Shown: piece by piece, positions 1 to 11,325 of the stretch
How the letters are laid out: the number at the start of each line of letters is the position of its first letter
Numbering within the stretch: the stretch's first letter is position 1
Source of the DNA: Timema cristinae
Lineage: Eukaryota > Arthropoda > Insecta > Phasmatodea > Timematidae
Assembly (NCBI GenBank): GCA_039000515.1
Contig: JBCFYV010001001.1
Coordinates: forward strand, 2,121,389 to 2,185,388
Direction of reading: 5' to 3'
Length of the DNA: 64,000 bases
Made by a program: the position numbers and the translations under genes
The notes under the pieces: generated by a model
Told to the model about the DNA's origin: nothing
The model's database searches: none
The model's input: the letters and a program-made list of their open reading frames with translations, nothing else

Positions 1-1024
1 CCAAGTGCATTATAAAGGTCTTAAGATTTTTTTAACAGCTGGCATCACTATTTCAATTAAGGCTAAAATTGGACTTTCCCTCTTTTTCCCTTGTACCCTT
101 CAGATCTATTACATTTTCTGGTACCAGTAGGTTAGTCAATAAAACTTGTTATTTTCATGGTAATACCATAGTGTTATCGGTTATAACTTAAAGGTTTGAA
201 ATAAAAGGTGGGACCTTAATGCGATGCAATAGCTCGTATGGTTTGGCCTTGGTTACAGTCCAAATTTAAATTTTCACATGAACTTGTTCTTTTTGCGGGC
301 TATTCAAAATAATTGGCACGACACAATTCAACCTCCTTTCTTAGAGGGTATCAACAACATTTTTTTATGTTGGTTAACAGTATGATAAGTAATTTTTCCC
401 CTCAAAAAGTATATTATTTTGAAAACCATTTAATACACTTTTCAGATATAAATTTTGAACAAATTGGTTATAGTATTTTTTAATAGTCATTAGTAAATTA
501 GCCTCAAATTACTTTTGTTTTAGTAAAACTAAAATACATTGTTATTTATCATTAACCCCCCATATACTCATTTTTAACTAAATCATTTATCACCATTTTA
601 GAAATTTCAAATTTTCCAAAATTAGTCTTGGTATTTAAATCATGAAAAAAACTACGAGCTTATACGATAGTTTTCTTAAGCAATGTTTCGTAGCTGTAAA
701 TTATATTTCCCAAAATATAGGTTAATAATGTCAAATATTTACTTTTTTTTTTTCTAAAGGGAAGGTTGCTGAAGAGTATTGAAAAAAATTACAGCAATAA
801 TACACTATAGTATTTGGGGATCTGCCTTAAAACCGTAATTAAATTCGTTTTATAAAAATTGAACACATATTAATGAAACTAATTTGTGGTCCGTATGTGT
901 GTGTATACACATATACATATACGGACCAAAAATTTAAATATATATTTGGACTTATCGCTAAATAATTGATTATGTGCCCAAGTTGCGGGAAGTTGCGCAA
1001 GGCAACATTTCCCCACCTATTTCT
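1..1024. other. AT-rich non-coding DNA, probably COLGALT intron
   Basis: No coding exon or recognised element is visible apart from a short hairpin at 887-928. The stretch lies upstream of the first visible COLGALT exon, and that exon starts inside the gene, so this is most likely intron. Poly-T and poly-A runs are common. Confidence 0.5.
887..928. repeat. Short hairpin with TA/TG-rich loop
   Basis: The 10-bp arm TGGTCCGTAT at 887-896 is repeated in inverted form as ATACGGACCA at 919-928, with an alternating purine-pyrimidine loop between them. It may be the core of a small foldback element. No function is inferred. Confidence 0.6.
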
Positions 1025-1275
1025 ATTTTAGCGCCGCGTCTTACTACCCGTTAGGGTTATACACCTATGTACTAATTAAGCTAATGGTTTTAGGGATTAG
1101 TAAGGTTATAATTAAAGGATGTGTGCCCGCATTGGCGTGGAGGGAGAGTAGAAAATCATATTGAAAATAAACTCCGTACACCTAACCCGGATTCAAACCT
1201 CGATCTCCTAGTCTTCGACAATTTATCTTACCGTGAGAGTATTGCGTTAGAACACGCGGACACCAAAGTGGTTAA
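1025..1275 (-). mobile_element. SINE-C copy, reverse orientation
   Basis: It begins with the reverse of the shared SINE tail (TTTTAGCGCCGCGTCTTACT) and runs through the middle domain (GCGTGGAGGGAGAG). It ends in a decayed tRNA-like head with a B-box-like segment (GATTCAAACCTCGA) and the 5' end motif ending ACACCAAAGTGG. Substitutions against other SINE-C copies show that it is old. Confidence 0.75.
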
Positions 1276-1794
1276 GTAGATACTACAGGCTTGTTTATTC
1301 GTCAAATTTTCAAACCAATATATTCTCATATTTCATCGCAGAGTTACGCTTGTGTCTATCTCCAAGACAAATATTTTGAATTATATACAAATCTTTATCT
1401 ATCATTTAATTTTAAGAGAAATGGAAATTAAAAATTATATCTTAGTTCAAATAGTGGCCAAAAGGGCATCTTAATAATTTTGATCATCAGAATTATTTTT
1501 AAGCGTGCATATACTTTACATTGAAATATTGCACCTCCTAAGTTAACACCTTTCAAATACTTTGCTTCAAAATAATGAGTGCTGTAGCACAGAACAAACC
1601 TGTATATCCCAGTGGTACCATACCATCATACCCATACCAATTCAAAGGTCCTGGGATTGATCTCCGGTATGGGTGCGATTTTTTAAATGTATATTAAGAC
1701 CTAACAAGTAAAGAAGGTGAGCGTTGAATTTTGTTAATAAAAACGTATTTGGGCGCATATTACAACTAAATTAAATACAGTTGAAAATTAACAC

Positions 1795-1872
1795 CTAGAC
1801 AAGGTAATCGAACCCAGGACCTTTGGTTTTTGCAAGTCATTGCTCTACCAGAGAGTTATCCAGGAATTTTTC
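1795..1872 (-). mobile_element. tRNA-like SINE head, family G
   Basis: The reverse complement reads as a tRNA-like head, with an A-box region (GGTAGAGCAATG) and a B box (GGTTCGATTACC). A second copy of the same head is at 12980-13082, and both share GAGxTATCCAGGAAT in the + strand. The body is not clearly delimited. A functional tRNA is unlikely because the acceptor arms do not pair. Confidence 0.5.
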
Positions 1873-2044
1873 CGTACTCATAGTAATTTTTAGCTAATAG
1901 TTTATTATCCCGTCTCACCCCCCGAATAAACCCTTGCTTAGTATGTTAGCATGAAGTATGTTATTTTTCAATTTAAAGAATATTATATTTAGATGTGGCT
2001 CTAACTGTGACTAACAAATATAATAGCTTGGCTATTTAATTATT

Positions 2045-2257
2045 ATAATTAGCACCGCGTCTTACTACCCGCTCGGGTTATACGCACTTACGCTAATGTG
2101 TAATGGTAGGGTGAATGTGAGATGAAATGAAGGACCTACAGTTTAACGTGGAATCCGAACCACGGTGGAGGCCTGGCATTCCCACATTCACAAGATGTCT
2201 TGTCAGAGATGAAGGAAGGGTTTGGTAATCAGATAAATCTGTGCCGGGACCGAGGAT
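2045..2257 (-). mobile_element. SINE-A copy, head lost
   Basis: From left to right it has the reversed shared tail (AGCACCGCGTCTTACTACCC) and the SINE-A body with the marker TTTAACGTGGAATCCGAACC. It reaches GTGCCGGGACCGAGGATT, where the tRNA-like head should continue but stops. MITE sequence follows immediately, so this is a chimeric junction. Confidence 0.85.
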
Positions 2258-2526
2258 TTTGTCAAAATAAATCAAATATTTCTCCATTATAAACATAGAG
2301 TTTAATTTTCTTCACCCGGTGATATTTGTTGAATATCTGTCGAGGGTGTCTTGGAATTTGATGACAAGTTTTTCTCTTCATTTAAAAAGTGTATCATCAA
2401 TGGTTGCTTGCTATCATCATAACAGATATTCAGGAACTGTTGAGGTTACCATGTGTACCAAATTAAACTCTTTGTTTCTACTGGGGCAATATTTAGTTTA
2501 TTCTGGACAATTCCGCCCGACCTTAA
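2258..2526. mobile_element. TTAA-type palindromic MITE, truncated copy
   Basis: It shares the arm markers AGAGTTTAATTTTCTTCAC and GTTGAATATCTGTC with the copies at 37263, 39380 and 44196. The right arm repeats the left arm inverted. The right end reaches a TTAA (2523-2526), while the left terminal part is missing and abuts SINE-A. Confidence 0.75.
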
Positions 2527-2627
2527 ACAAGGGGTCTGTGATAATACATTAAAGTGAGCATGCTCAAGTATCTACCGTACAATATATCACCAATATTTAC
2601 AAGCTCTTTGAATGTTATTTGTTTGAG

Positions 2628-2755
2628 GTGGTGGAGCTGGGGTATCGCCAGGTGATGGTTCTTGAGGATGATATCCGGTTCGAGCCCTTCTTCAGGCAGA
2701 AAATGGCCCACATCATGGCAGAGATCAAAGACCTGAATTTAGACTGGGACCTCGT
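2628..2755 (+). CDS. Colgalt: Procollagen galactosyltransferase, internal exon
   Basis: This exon belongs to the GT25-family enzyme that transfers galactose from UDP-galactose to hydroxylysine of collagen in the endoplasmic reticulum. The acceptor is TTGTTTGAG and the donor is GTAAGT at 2756. The 42 complete codons include VMVLEDDIRFEP, which carries the Glu-Asp-Asp motif and following Arg-Phe-Glu typical of the GT25 domain, and end in NLDWDLV. Two leftover bases (GT) join the first base of the 14194 exon to restore Val before YLGRKRL, in agreement with the family. Earlier exons (signal peptide, N-terminal domain) lie outside the window. The acceptor is somewhat weak, so the exact start could shift by a few bases. 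Family assignment is from recognised motifs, not from a search. Confidence 0.85.
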
Positions 2756-3167
2756 GTAAGTACAGGAACTATCTACATCCGTTTCATTATGGTGGCTGCT
2801 CAACAGATTGTTTTTTTTTTTAAATAAATCAATGATTATAATTTACAATTCTAAACAATTGATTGAGCACCTTGGGCAGGGATAGTATAACTTTTCCTGC
2901 TAGTGTACACCTTAAGGACTAACTAAAAAAAAATAGTTTAGTTTAGTGTATCACCTCTTAATCTCGTTTTTTAATGATTATTTAAAAATCAAAACTTTTT
3001 GATTATCATGAAATGGAATGAATAATTCAAATCAAATTGTATATATTTTAATGCCACCTAAATTTAAATAAGAAATTGTGATTTAATTGTCTAAGTAAGT
3101 GTCATAGACAATTTCAATAACTTGAAGTAAAATCATTGCAAGTAACACATTCATTATAAAAAGGAAT

Positions 3168-3178
3168 ATATATAGTCT

Positions 3179-3210
<32 letters not shown>

Positions 3211-3262
3211 TATATATAGTCTTATATATAGTCATATATATAGTCATATATATATATATACA
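3168..3262. repeat. Compound TA microsatellite with TATATAGTCT units
   Basis: Runs of TA are interrupted by repeated TATATAGTCT and TATATAGTCA motifs. The frame through it on the - strand is a low-complexity artefact. Confidence 0.9.
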
Positions 3263-3335
3263 CAAGAGTATTAAAATCAAAAGCTTACATAATCTTTTCT
3301 ATATTAGTTGGAAACATTTTGTTGTACTTTTCTAG

Positions 3336-3340
<5 letters not shown>

Positions 3341-3366
<26 letters not shown>
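3341..3366. repeat. (AT)n microsatellite
   Basis: A plain run of about 13 AT dinucleotides. Confidence 0.9.
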
Positions 3367-3370
<4 letters not shown>

Positions 3371-3389
3371 GTTCATAATTTGTTGTCGT

Positions 3390-3716
3390 CAATAGAACAC
3401 AAGATGCTTTTAAGTGCGAGCCAATACGATTTCTAACCGTTAACTCTCTATGATCGAGCAATACCGATTGAACGGTCGTCGTCTGTCGACCAACTTTTAC
3501 GGATATAGGGTGTCATGTGGTCAATACAACTAACCCTCCGGCCGTTAAACTCAGTTTTCTAGACCGTAGTCACTAGTTTTCGTCTGTCCTCACGAGGCTG
3601 ACTGAGTTGATCCCTTCCAGACCCACTGCTTCACAGAAAATCTGGAAGCGCCAGGGTTTGAACCGGGATCGATGGAGCTATAATCAGGATCTTCAACCAC
3701 TACACCACAGAATGTA
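3390..3716 (-). mobile_element. SINE-E, tRNA-like head on - strand
   Basis: The reverse complement of 3650-3716 has an A box (TGGTGTAGTGGTTGAAGAT) and a B box (GGTTCAAACCC) at tRNA spacing. The adjoining sequence, about 260 bp and GC-richer than its surroundings, is the probable body. No second copy was seen in the window, so the left edge is approximate. Confidence 0.55.
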
Positions 3717-4954
3717 CTCTTGAATATAGTATTAATTAATTATTTCATTAATTTGTTTTCTGTCTAACTTAATCAACAAGGAAAAAAATATAAATTTGAA
3801 ATCCAAAGATAAATTTTAAGACTGTATTAATGATAAGATCATGACGTAATTCTTAACATGATGTTCACTCCGTTTATCCTGAAAGGTAGCAATCCTATCT
3901 TGATGAATTACACTATGAGCCTATCTTAACAGCCATGCCATAGTGGAATAATGCAAAGTAAGCCTGCTGCTATATAGGATAAACGAAAGATATTTAGCTT
4001 TTTTTTTTTGAATGGGCGAGAATTACTATTCACAGAACCACTAGAACGAAAGTAAGAATTGAGTTCTAGAAGGTATTTTTTTCTACCAAAAATTAGGCCG
4101 TCCAAAATGGGTTTCTTACCAAAATCATAGTAATTTTGTTTTAATGATATCTCGGTGAAATATTGATTAATATAATATTTCATATTTGGCGGGGTGGCGG
4201 GGTAGGGTACCGGGGGTGTAAAATACCTGGGGTGGACCAACTGGAATGGTAGGGTGGTTAGGGCCTTCTTATAATAAGTAGTATTTATGTGCCTAGCCTG
4301 TTTTAATAAGAGTTTGAATAAGAAAATGATACATTGTAAATAAAGGATAAATCAAAAGTAGCATAGAACGGCTCGGTTTTAAAGATTGTTAAGATATCCA
4401 ACCAAATAAATCAGGGGGGAAATAAAGCCATATTGGCATGTGAAAAAAAAAAAATAGAAATACTCACTAATGATGTCAAAGGAAGTTAAATATAAATATC
4501 GGGGGAAAGATAAAATGAAATGAAAGATCACTCCTTTTAGAGTAAATACATTTCTAATATCTTGGCTGTGCATCGCTAACGCGATTTTTGATCTATAGGA
4601 TATTATAGTATTAACATGTATATATTTTCATTTATATTATGAAAAAATCTTATTGAATACCTTCAACTTGGTACCCTTAGGGCTACCGCCTCGGTCAAAA
4701 TGAGAAAGCTGTCAGGCTACACTGCTTTAGACCTAAATGCACTGGTCTGTGTCGTTTTATGGAAATACTTTTCTCTCCTGTCCAAGCTATACTCCCTTTT
4801 GCCCTTCACCTATAAACATCCTTTGTCATATCATTAATAAAGAGGAACAAGAAAACTACTAAACTACTCATCTTAAGGTAAATAGGAATGCTAGCTGCTG
4901 GTTCTTAAATATCTTAAAATTTCATGTTGTGAGGCTATAAAAAAAATTCCCCTA
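3717..4954 (+). other. COLGALT intron, AT-rich, no gene seen
   Basis: Short frames here are broken and of low complexity. A G-rich patch (GGCGGGGTGGCGGGGTAGGG) at about 4188-4207 is the only compositional outlier. Confidence 0.5.
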
Positions 4955-5270
4955 TTTGTTAGAGGAAGGCTAAATCTAGAGCCTTTTTTTCATCAAGTCA
5001 AGTCTCATGGCTCCGCAAATATGCTTAAAAAGTCGTCGAAAATGAGCTAATATCACATTTTTACACTTTTTTTTTCTAATACAACTTAAAATATAGGATT
5101 GTTAAGGAAAAAGAAACCTGTTGGAATCTTTTGACTTTATTTTGGCTTGAACCGTATTTTAAAATAACCCATCGTATAATTAAATATTACGTTAGAGCTG
5201 AACGTCTTCATTGCAATTTCATGCTTACCGAGGCGACATCCTTAAAGCCGACACCACACGATGTGTCAAT
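4955..5270 (+). repeat. Dispersed leader repeat, copy 1
   Basis: This copy and 12208-12490 share long near-identical stretches, such as TGTTGGAATCTTTTGACTTT followed by ATTTTGGCTTGAACC, and TTAAATATTACxTTAGAGCT. In both places a coding-like, less AT-rich tract follows on the same strand. This looks like two fragments of the same larger element with a common upstream region. Confidence 0.7.
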
Positions 5271-5870
5271 TGTCCTCCAATGCTGGACGCCAACGTTGTA
5301 TTCAACATTGACGGCAAACGAGCATTTTAGGGAACGTTTGCAATTGTTCCTTCCAGACAAAGTTATACGACGTGTCTCCCACATGTGTCCATCATGGAGG
5401 ACGATTCTTTGGGTGTTGCACTTGTCCTCGTTATGCTAGCTTTGCTATTTTGTCAAATAAGAAGTACAAGAAAAAGCTACGCTTTAGGAGTTAATGGATG
5501 CTATCTATGAACCTGTGCGGCAGACTGGCGAGATATAATTCGACGCACTGTGAAGAGGAGTTACGAATTTGGTGGGTGGGAGGGGGACTTTACAACGTTG
5601 GACCCTCCCTTTGGTGAGGGTCAAAAATACTGACAACCTGAACATTCCAACATTGGAAGCACGGTACTTGATGCATGCCGACCGTCCAGCCTCCAACTAT
5701 CAGGTGTCTGGCATTAGAAGGAAATTGGCGCATCGTGTAGAACTGGCTTTACCAACTTTGTTCCAATCGGTTGAGCACTCTAGTTGTGCATAGCTTGACG
5801 AAAATAACAGACAGCATGATAGATACTATTCTTCGTACTGGTTGATTAATGGTAGTGTTCTAGAAATAAG
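5225..5870 (+). pseudogene. Decayed coding-like tract of unknown family
   Basis: This tract is much less AT-rich than its surroundings. Two + strand frames look like former protein sequence. The first (about 5228-5508) has a Cys-rich segment, then a hydrophobic stretch of about 17 residues followed by a basic tail, as in a single-pass membrane protein, but carries an in-frame TAG near 5328. The second (about 5494-5790) is open from 5569 to 5790, with stops before that. I do not recognise the family. The pairing with a repeated leader suggests a remnant of a large mobile element or of an endogenous virus-like insertion; this is inference only. It lies in the COLGALT intron. Confidence 0.35.
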
Positions 5871-6866
5871 AAAAGTTCCACGTATAGATTTTGGGTAATG
5901 GGATTTAGCGAGAACATTTGAGCATCGAGCTACTCTAGCACATGAAAACTAACACAAAGACTGACCCATTCATGACTATATAATCAACGTCATCCATCGC
6001 GCGATGGATGAATGCCTCAAAGTTCAAACTAATAATTAATCTCTTTTCGAATTACAAGCTTGAGTCGGACCACAAAGTTTGAATTATACGTCACAAAATC
6101 GATCATTGCGGAACGCTAGTTGGCAGATTGCAAGAATACTATTAATTTGCATGAATACATTCAGAAGTTCAGAGAAAGCTGCGTGTAGCACTACAATACC
6201 CACACATACATATTATATAGGCCCAGATAATATAAATGCATAAATACCTTTATACAGGCTGTCACAAAATCCACGTATATAAATATACATCGATGTTGTT
6301 GTTATTTTTTATATACGATGTTAGGATGTGAAGTACAAACATAAAGTTTATAAAATTATTTTTTTATACGTCCTTTACTCCCACCAATGAGATCGCGTGA
6401 ATTATGATGAACCAAGGCCACACTGACTATACGGGCCTCAAGGCTCGTTTCGTGACGTCACAGCACGCGCCCGGCCAGTCGCCCGCCACCTACTGAGTGG
6501 CAGTATACTGCGATCCCGTGTTCTGGCCACAATATTCTTAACTCTACACCTTAACTTAGCATTAAAATTATATCATTTCAATTTTATTTTGTCTTACTTC
6601 TTATATTGAATAAATTATAGGTATTGAGGGGGTCATTATGCTATTGAGCGATATTTATGATAACATTTTAGTTAAATCCAATCAATTCCCGTTTAGTTTA
6701 GGTTTGTTGTTCACTTCCCCACCTTGTAGAATTATCTTATGCCATTTGTGAAGCCAAGTCAAAAGTTTACTCAAAAATCGTTTTCATCACTCACGGAAAA
6801 TATTGATTTACACTGTTGGTCCTTGAACCCTTGAAAACTTGTTTCACATTGATTTGTTCCACCATT
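5871..6866 (+). other. COLGALT intron with a CpG-rich patch at about 6395-6535
   Basis: Most of the stretch is AT-rich and empty. The patch contains TGACGTCA (a CRE-type palindrome), CACGCGCCCGGCC and several more CpGs, unlike its surroundings. It could be a regulatory element or a fragment of a GC-rich transposon. No exon signals were found. Confidence 0.4.
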
Positions 6867-6917
6867 GTCTTATGTTATTATTATTATTATATTATTATAT
6901 TATTATTATTATTATTA

Positions 6918-6960
<43 letters not shown>
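6867..6960. repeat. (ATT)n microsatellite, part of SINE-A tail
   Basis: A long run of ATT with rare TAT interruptions directly precedes the reversed SINE-A tail. Most SINE-A copies end in (AAT)n, so this is probably the expanded tail of the copy at 6961. Confidence 0.9.
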
Positions 6961-6961
<1 letters not shown>

Positions 6962-7125
6962 GCACCACGTATTAGTACCCGTTCGGGTTATACGCACTCG
7001 CTAATGTGTAATGGTAGGGTGATTGTGAGATGAAATGGAGGACCTCCAGTTTAACGTGGGAGGCCTGGCATTCCACACATTTACAAGCTGTGATTAAGAC
7101 ACGTTTTGTTAAAGGTGAAGGAACA
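6961..7125 (-). mobile_element. SINE-A copy with internal deletions
   Basis: The reversed tail (AGCACCACGTATTAGTACCC) is followed by the SINE-A body with the marker GATTGTGAGATGAAATGGAGG. The TGGAATCCGAACCACGG segment has been deleted, and the head is absent. Confidence 0.8.
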
Positions 7126-7339
7126 TTGTCTTGTGATTTATATTTAAAAAATGTAACTATGCCTACGTAAGAATCCGTGTTGTGTTTCACCCCTAAGTAG
7201 CTATTTAAGTGCAGCTTCATTTTAATTTCCAAACAAGTTAGTGCATTGATTTACATTCTGCCGCTCAAGTGAAGTTGTAAACAGGGATTCTTCACTGATA
7301 GCTGGGGCTGGTTTGACAAAATTGTCTTTCTCTCCTTTT

Positions 7340-7562
7340 TTTTTTAGAACCGCGTCTTACTATCATTTCGGTTTATACACTTATGTAATTTTTATGCTAA
7401 TGGTTTTAGGGTTTAGGAAGGTTATATTTAGAGAAAGTGTATCCGAATTTGCATGGAAAAAAGAGTGGAAAACCATTTAGGAAAAACCACCCTCAGTGCA
7501 TCCGACCGAGATCGAATCTCGATCTCCCCGTCTTCGACAGTCCGGCCCAACACGAGGGTAGA
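7340..7562 (-). mobile_element. SINE-C copy, reverse orientation
   Basis: It opens with TTAGAACCGCGTCTTACTAT (tail), continues with GAAAACCATTTAGGAAAAAC (body), and ends in the tRNA-like head with ATCGAATCTCGATCTCCCCG. The 5' end of the element is missing. Confidence 0.8.
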
Positions 7563-7899
7563 GGTTTATCTAAATGATTAGACGTTATATTTTTACAACG
7601 AAACATTCCTATAACCTCATTGTTTTGTTTTAGGTTAGAGGGAATTATAAAAAGTGTGTATGGTTGTCATATTTACATCACTGTTTCAATCGCTATGGAC
7701 AGCAACAACCTCAGAAGCGCAGAGTTGCTGCCATCGCTTTATGCTCATTGCTCAGGTCGAGCGCGTTGAATGACATTGCGGTGGGAGAGATGGGGAAGCC
7801 TTGAGACCTGTATATCCATTGTGACCTTGGATGAACGCTTTGCCACAAGGGCCATATTTATAGTCTGGCTTTATAAGTCAACCAATCTCCAGTACACGA
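7563..7899 (+). other. Left flank of the minisatellite, GC-richer
   Basis: The sequence around 7690-7850 is less AT-rich than its surroundings, but no intact frame or splice signals are evident. CATATTTATAGTCTGG near 7854-7869 resembles the GCATTTATAGTCC that follows a unit in the diverged cluster at 61151-61372, so this edge may be a degenerate older repeat unit. Confidence 0.45.
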
Positions 7900-10681
7900 A
7901 ATAACAAGAAGTTCAAGTTGGATGGAGAATTGGTTGACCTCTGAATCTCAATCATATGTATTGCCCTAAATAACAAGTAATTCAGGTTGGATGGAGAATT
8001 GGTTGACCTCCAAATCTCAATCATATGTATTGTCCTAAATAACAAGAAGTTCAGGTTGGATGGGGGATTGGTTGACCTCTGAATCTCAATAATATGTATT
8101 GTCCTAAGTAACAAGTAGTTAAGGTTGGATGGAGAATTGGTTGACCTCCAAATCTCAATCATATGTATTGCCCTAAATAACAAGTAGTTCAGGTTGGATG
8201 GAGAATTGGTTGACCTCCAAATCTCAATCATATGTATTGCCCTAAATAACAAGTAATTCAGGTTGGATGGAGAATTGGTTGACCTCCAAATCTCAATCAT
8301 ATGTATTGCCCTAAATAACAAGTAATTCAGGTTGGATGGGGGATTGGTTGACCTCCAAATCTCAATCATATGTATTGCCCTAAATAACAAGTAATTCAGG
8401 TTGGATGGGGGATTGGTTGACCTCCAAATCTCAATCATATGTATTGCCCTAAATAACAAGTAATTCAGGTTGGATGGAGAATTGGTTGACCTCCAAATCT
8501 CAATCATAAGTATTGCCCTAAATAACAAGTAATTCAGGTTGGATGGAGAATTGGTTGACCTCCAATTCTCAATCATATGTATTGCCCTAAATAACAAGTA
8601 ATTCAGGTTGGATGGAGAATTGGTTGACCTCCAAATCTCAATCATATGTATTGCCCTAAATAACAAGTAATTCAGGTTGGATGGAGAATTGGTTGACCTC
8701 CAAATCTCAATCATATGTATTGCCCTAAATAACAAGTAATTCAAGTTGGATGGAGAATTGGTTGACCTCCAATTCTCAATCATATGTATTGCCCTAAATA
8801 ACAAGTAATTCAGGTTGGATGGAGAATTGGTTGACCTCCAAATCTCAATCATATGTATTGCCCTAAATAACAAGTAATTCAAGTTGGATGGATAATTGGT
8901 TGACCTCCAATTCTCAATCATATGTATTGCCCTAAATAACAAGTAGTTCAGGTTGGATGGAGAATTGGTTGACCTCCAAATCTCAATCAAATGTATTGCC
9001 CTAAATAACAAGAAGTTCAGGTTGGATGGAGAATTGGTTGACCTCCAAATCTCAATCATATGTATTGCCCTAAATAACAAGTAGTTCAGGTTGGATGGAG
9101 AATTGGTTGACCTCCAAATCTCAATCATATGTATTGCCCTAAATAACAAGTAATTCAGGTTGGATGGAGAATTGGTTGACCTCCAAATCTCAATCATATG
9201 TATTGCCCTAAATAACAAGTAATTCAGGTTGGATGGGGGATTGGTTGACCTCCAAATCTCAATCATATGTATTGCCCTAAATAACAAGTAATTCAGGTTG
9301 GATGGGGGATTGGTTGACCTCCAAATCTCAATCATATGTATTGCCCTAAATAATAAGTAATTCAGGTTGGATGGAGAATTGGTTGACCTCCAAATCTCAA
9401 TCATATGTATTGCCCTAAATAACAAGTAATTCAGGTTGGATGGAGAATTGGTTGACCTCCAATTCTCAATCATATGTATTGCCCTAAATAACAAGTAATT
9501 CAGGTTGGATGGAGAATTGGTTGACCTCCAAATCTCAATCATATGTATTGCCCTAAATAACAAGTAATTCAGGTTGGATGGAGAATTGGTTGACCTCCAA
9601 ATCTCAATCATATGTATTGCCCTAAATAACAAGTAATTCAAGTTGGATGGAGAATTGGTTGACCTCCAATTCTCAATCATATGTATTGCCCTAAATAACA
9701 AGTAATTCAGGTTGGATGAAGAATTGGTTGACCTCCAAATCTCAATCATATGTATTGCCCTAAATAACAAGTAATTCAAGTTGGATGGAGAATTGGTTGA
9801 CCTCCAATTCTCAATCATATGTATTGCCCTAAATAACAAGTAGTTCAGGTTGGATGGAGAATTGGTTGACCTCCAAATCTCAATCAAATGTATTGCCCTA
9901 AATAACAAGAAGTTCAGGTTGGATGGAGAATTGGTTGACCTCCAAATCTCAATCATATGTATTGCCCTAAATAACAAGTAATTCAGGTTGGATGGAGAAT
10001 TGGTTGACCTCAAAATCTCAATCATATGTATTTCCCTAAATAACAAGTAATTCAAGTTGGATGGAGAATTAGTTGACCTCCAAATCTCAATCGTATGTAT
10101 TGCCCTAAATAACAAGTAATTCAGGTTGGATGGAGAATTGGTTGACCTCCAAATCTCAATCATATGTATTGCCCTAAATAACAAGTAATTCAGGTTGGAT
10201 GGAGAATTGGTTGACCTCAAAATCTCAATCAAATGTATTGCCCTAAATAACAAGAAGTTCAGGTTGGATGGGGGATTGGTTGACCTCCAAATCTCAATCA
10301 TATGTATTGCCCTAAATAACAAGTAATTCAGGTTGGATGGAGAATTGGTTGACCTCCAAATCTCAATCATATGTATTGCCCTAAATAACAAGTAGTTCAG
10401 GTTGGATGGAGAATTGGTTGACCTCCAAATCTCAATAATATGTATTGTCCTAAATAACAAGTAATTCAGGTTGGATGGAGAATTGGTTGACCTCCAAATC
10501 TCAATCAAATGTATTGCCCTAAATAACAAGAAGTTCAGGTTGGATGGGGGATTGGTTGACCTCCAAATCTCAATCATATGTATTGCCCTAAATAACAAGT
10601 AGTTCAGGTTGGATGGAGAATTGGTTGACCTCCAAATCTCAATCATATGTATTGCCCTAAATAACAAGTAATTCAGGTTGA
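7900..10681 (+). repeat. 69-bp minisatellite, about 40 units, with 13-unit higher-order repeat
   Basis: About 40 head-to-tail copies of a 69-bp unit carry the core GAATTGGTTGACCTCCAAAT and the end CCCTAAATAACAAGTAATTC. Units differ at a few positions: GAGAATTGG or GGGGATTGG, CAAATCTC or CAATTCTC, and CATATG or CAAATG. The order of variants repeats with a period of 13 units (897 bp): units spanning 8184-9080 and 9081-9977 match in sequence class one for one. For example, the variant AGAAGTTCAG occurs at 9011 and again at 9908. Because 69 is divisible by three and the unit lacks stops in one antisense frame, a 929-codon frame is open on the - strand. The array lies in a COLGALT intron. Confidence 0.97.
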
Positions 10682-11325
10682 TGCAATTAGTGGATGATTA
10701 AGAATTAGAAGTAGTGTCATGGGATGACCAACAAAAATAAAAACCTTATCTTTGACTTCGCTTCACACACCCTAACAATCATTTGCAAACTGCAACTAAA
10801 GTCTCCAAATTTAAAAAATATATAATGTCTTCGGGGATAGCTTTTGCTGTTCTGCATATCATCCGTACTTCGCTCGATAAATATCTTGATTAATATTAAT
10901 TATAATTCTACTTTAATTGAGTGTGTGTATATATATATATATAACGCGCCTGGAAGTTTTGTTTTAATAACCTGCCGCAGACATAAAGGTCTTAAGATAG
11001 AAACATACCTCAGGGTAGAAGGGGTGTTTGGGGGGTGTGGGAATGGTAGTTCTGACCAAGAAAGACAAAAGCAGAAATTAGCCGATAAGCGGGGTTGCCA
11101 TTGGGCTGCAAACTTATCCCCCAAACTTTGGAAGGGAAGTTTTGAACAAACGGTTTTCATAAATTAACTTGAGACAAAAGAAACTACTTAATTTTTTAAT
11201 GAAAATGTGGGCTAGTATTGAACCGTGAGGGCTAGTACGTCTATTCTCTGTAGAATAGGAACAAGGCTCTTCTGCGGTAGAGAGCGTCAAGCCTCAGGAA
11301 GCTGCCGCTATAGTACTTTCTTTTT
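10682..11325 (+). other. COLGALT intron, no gene seen
   Basis: It holds a short (AT)n run near 10927-10942. The two overlapping opposed frames at about 10844-11167 have no splice signals, no recognisable motif and no repeat match, so I do not call them genes. Confidence 0.45.

Larger units (their letters stand above)
2756..3389 (+). other. Start of 11.4-kb COLGALT intron, AT-rich
   Basis: Non-coding sequence follows the GTAAGT donor. Apart from the TA-rich microsatellites at 3168-3262 and 3341-3366 it holds nothing recognisable. The intron runs to the acceptor at 14193 and contains the SINEs, the minisatellite and the decayed coding-like tracts listed below. Confidence 0.7.

Noticed and set aside
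7878..10667. 929-residue protein-coding gene on the - strand
   Set aside because: The frame is a direct consequence of a 69-bp tandem repeat without stops in one phase. There is no independent coding evidence. Kept only as a finding to test.
7900..10681. CRISPR-like array
   Set aside because: Repeats are contiguous 69-bp units without unique spacers, in a eukaryotic intron.
10844..11167. Opposed 107- and 86-codon frames
   Set aside because: They overlap each other on opposite strands within an intron and have no family features. GC-richer sequence alone is not enough.
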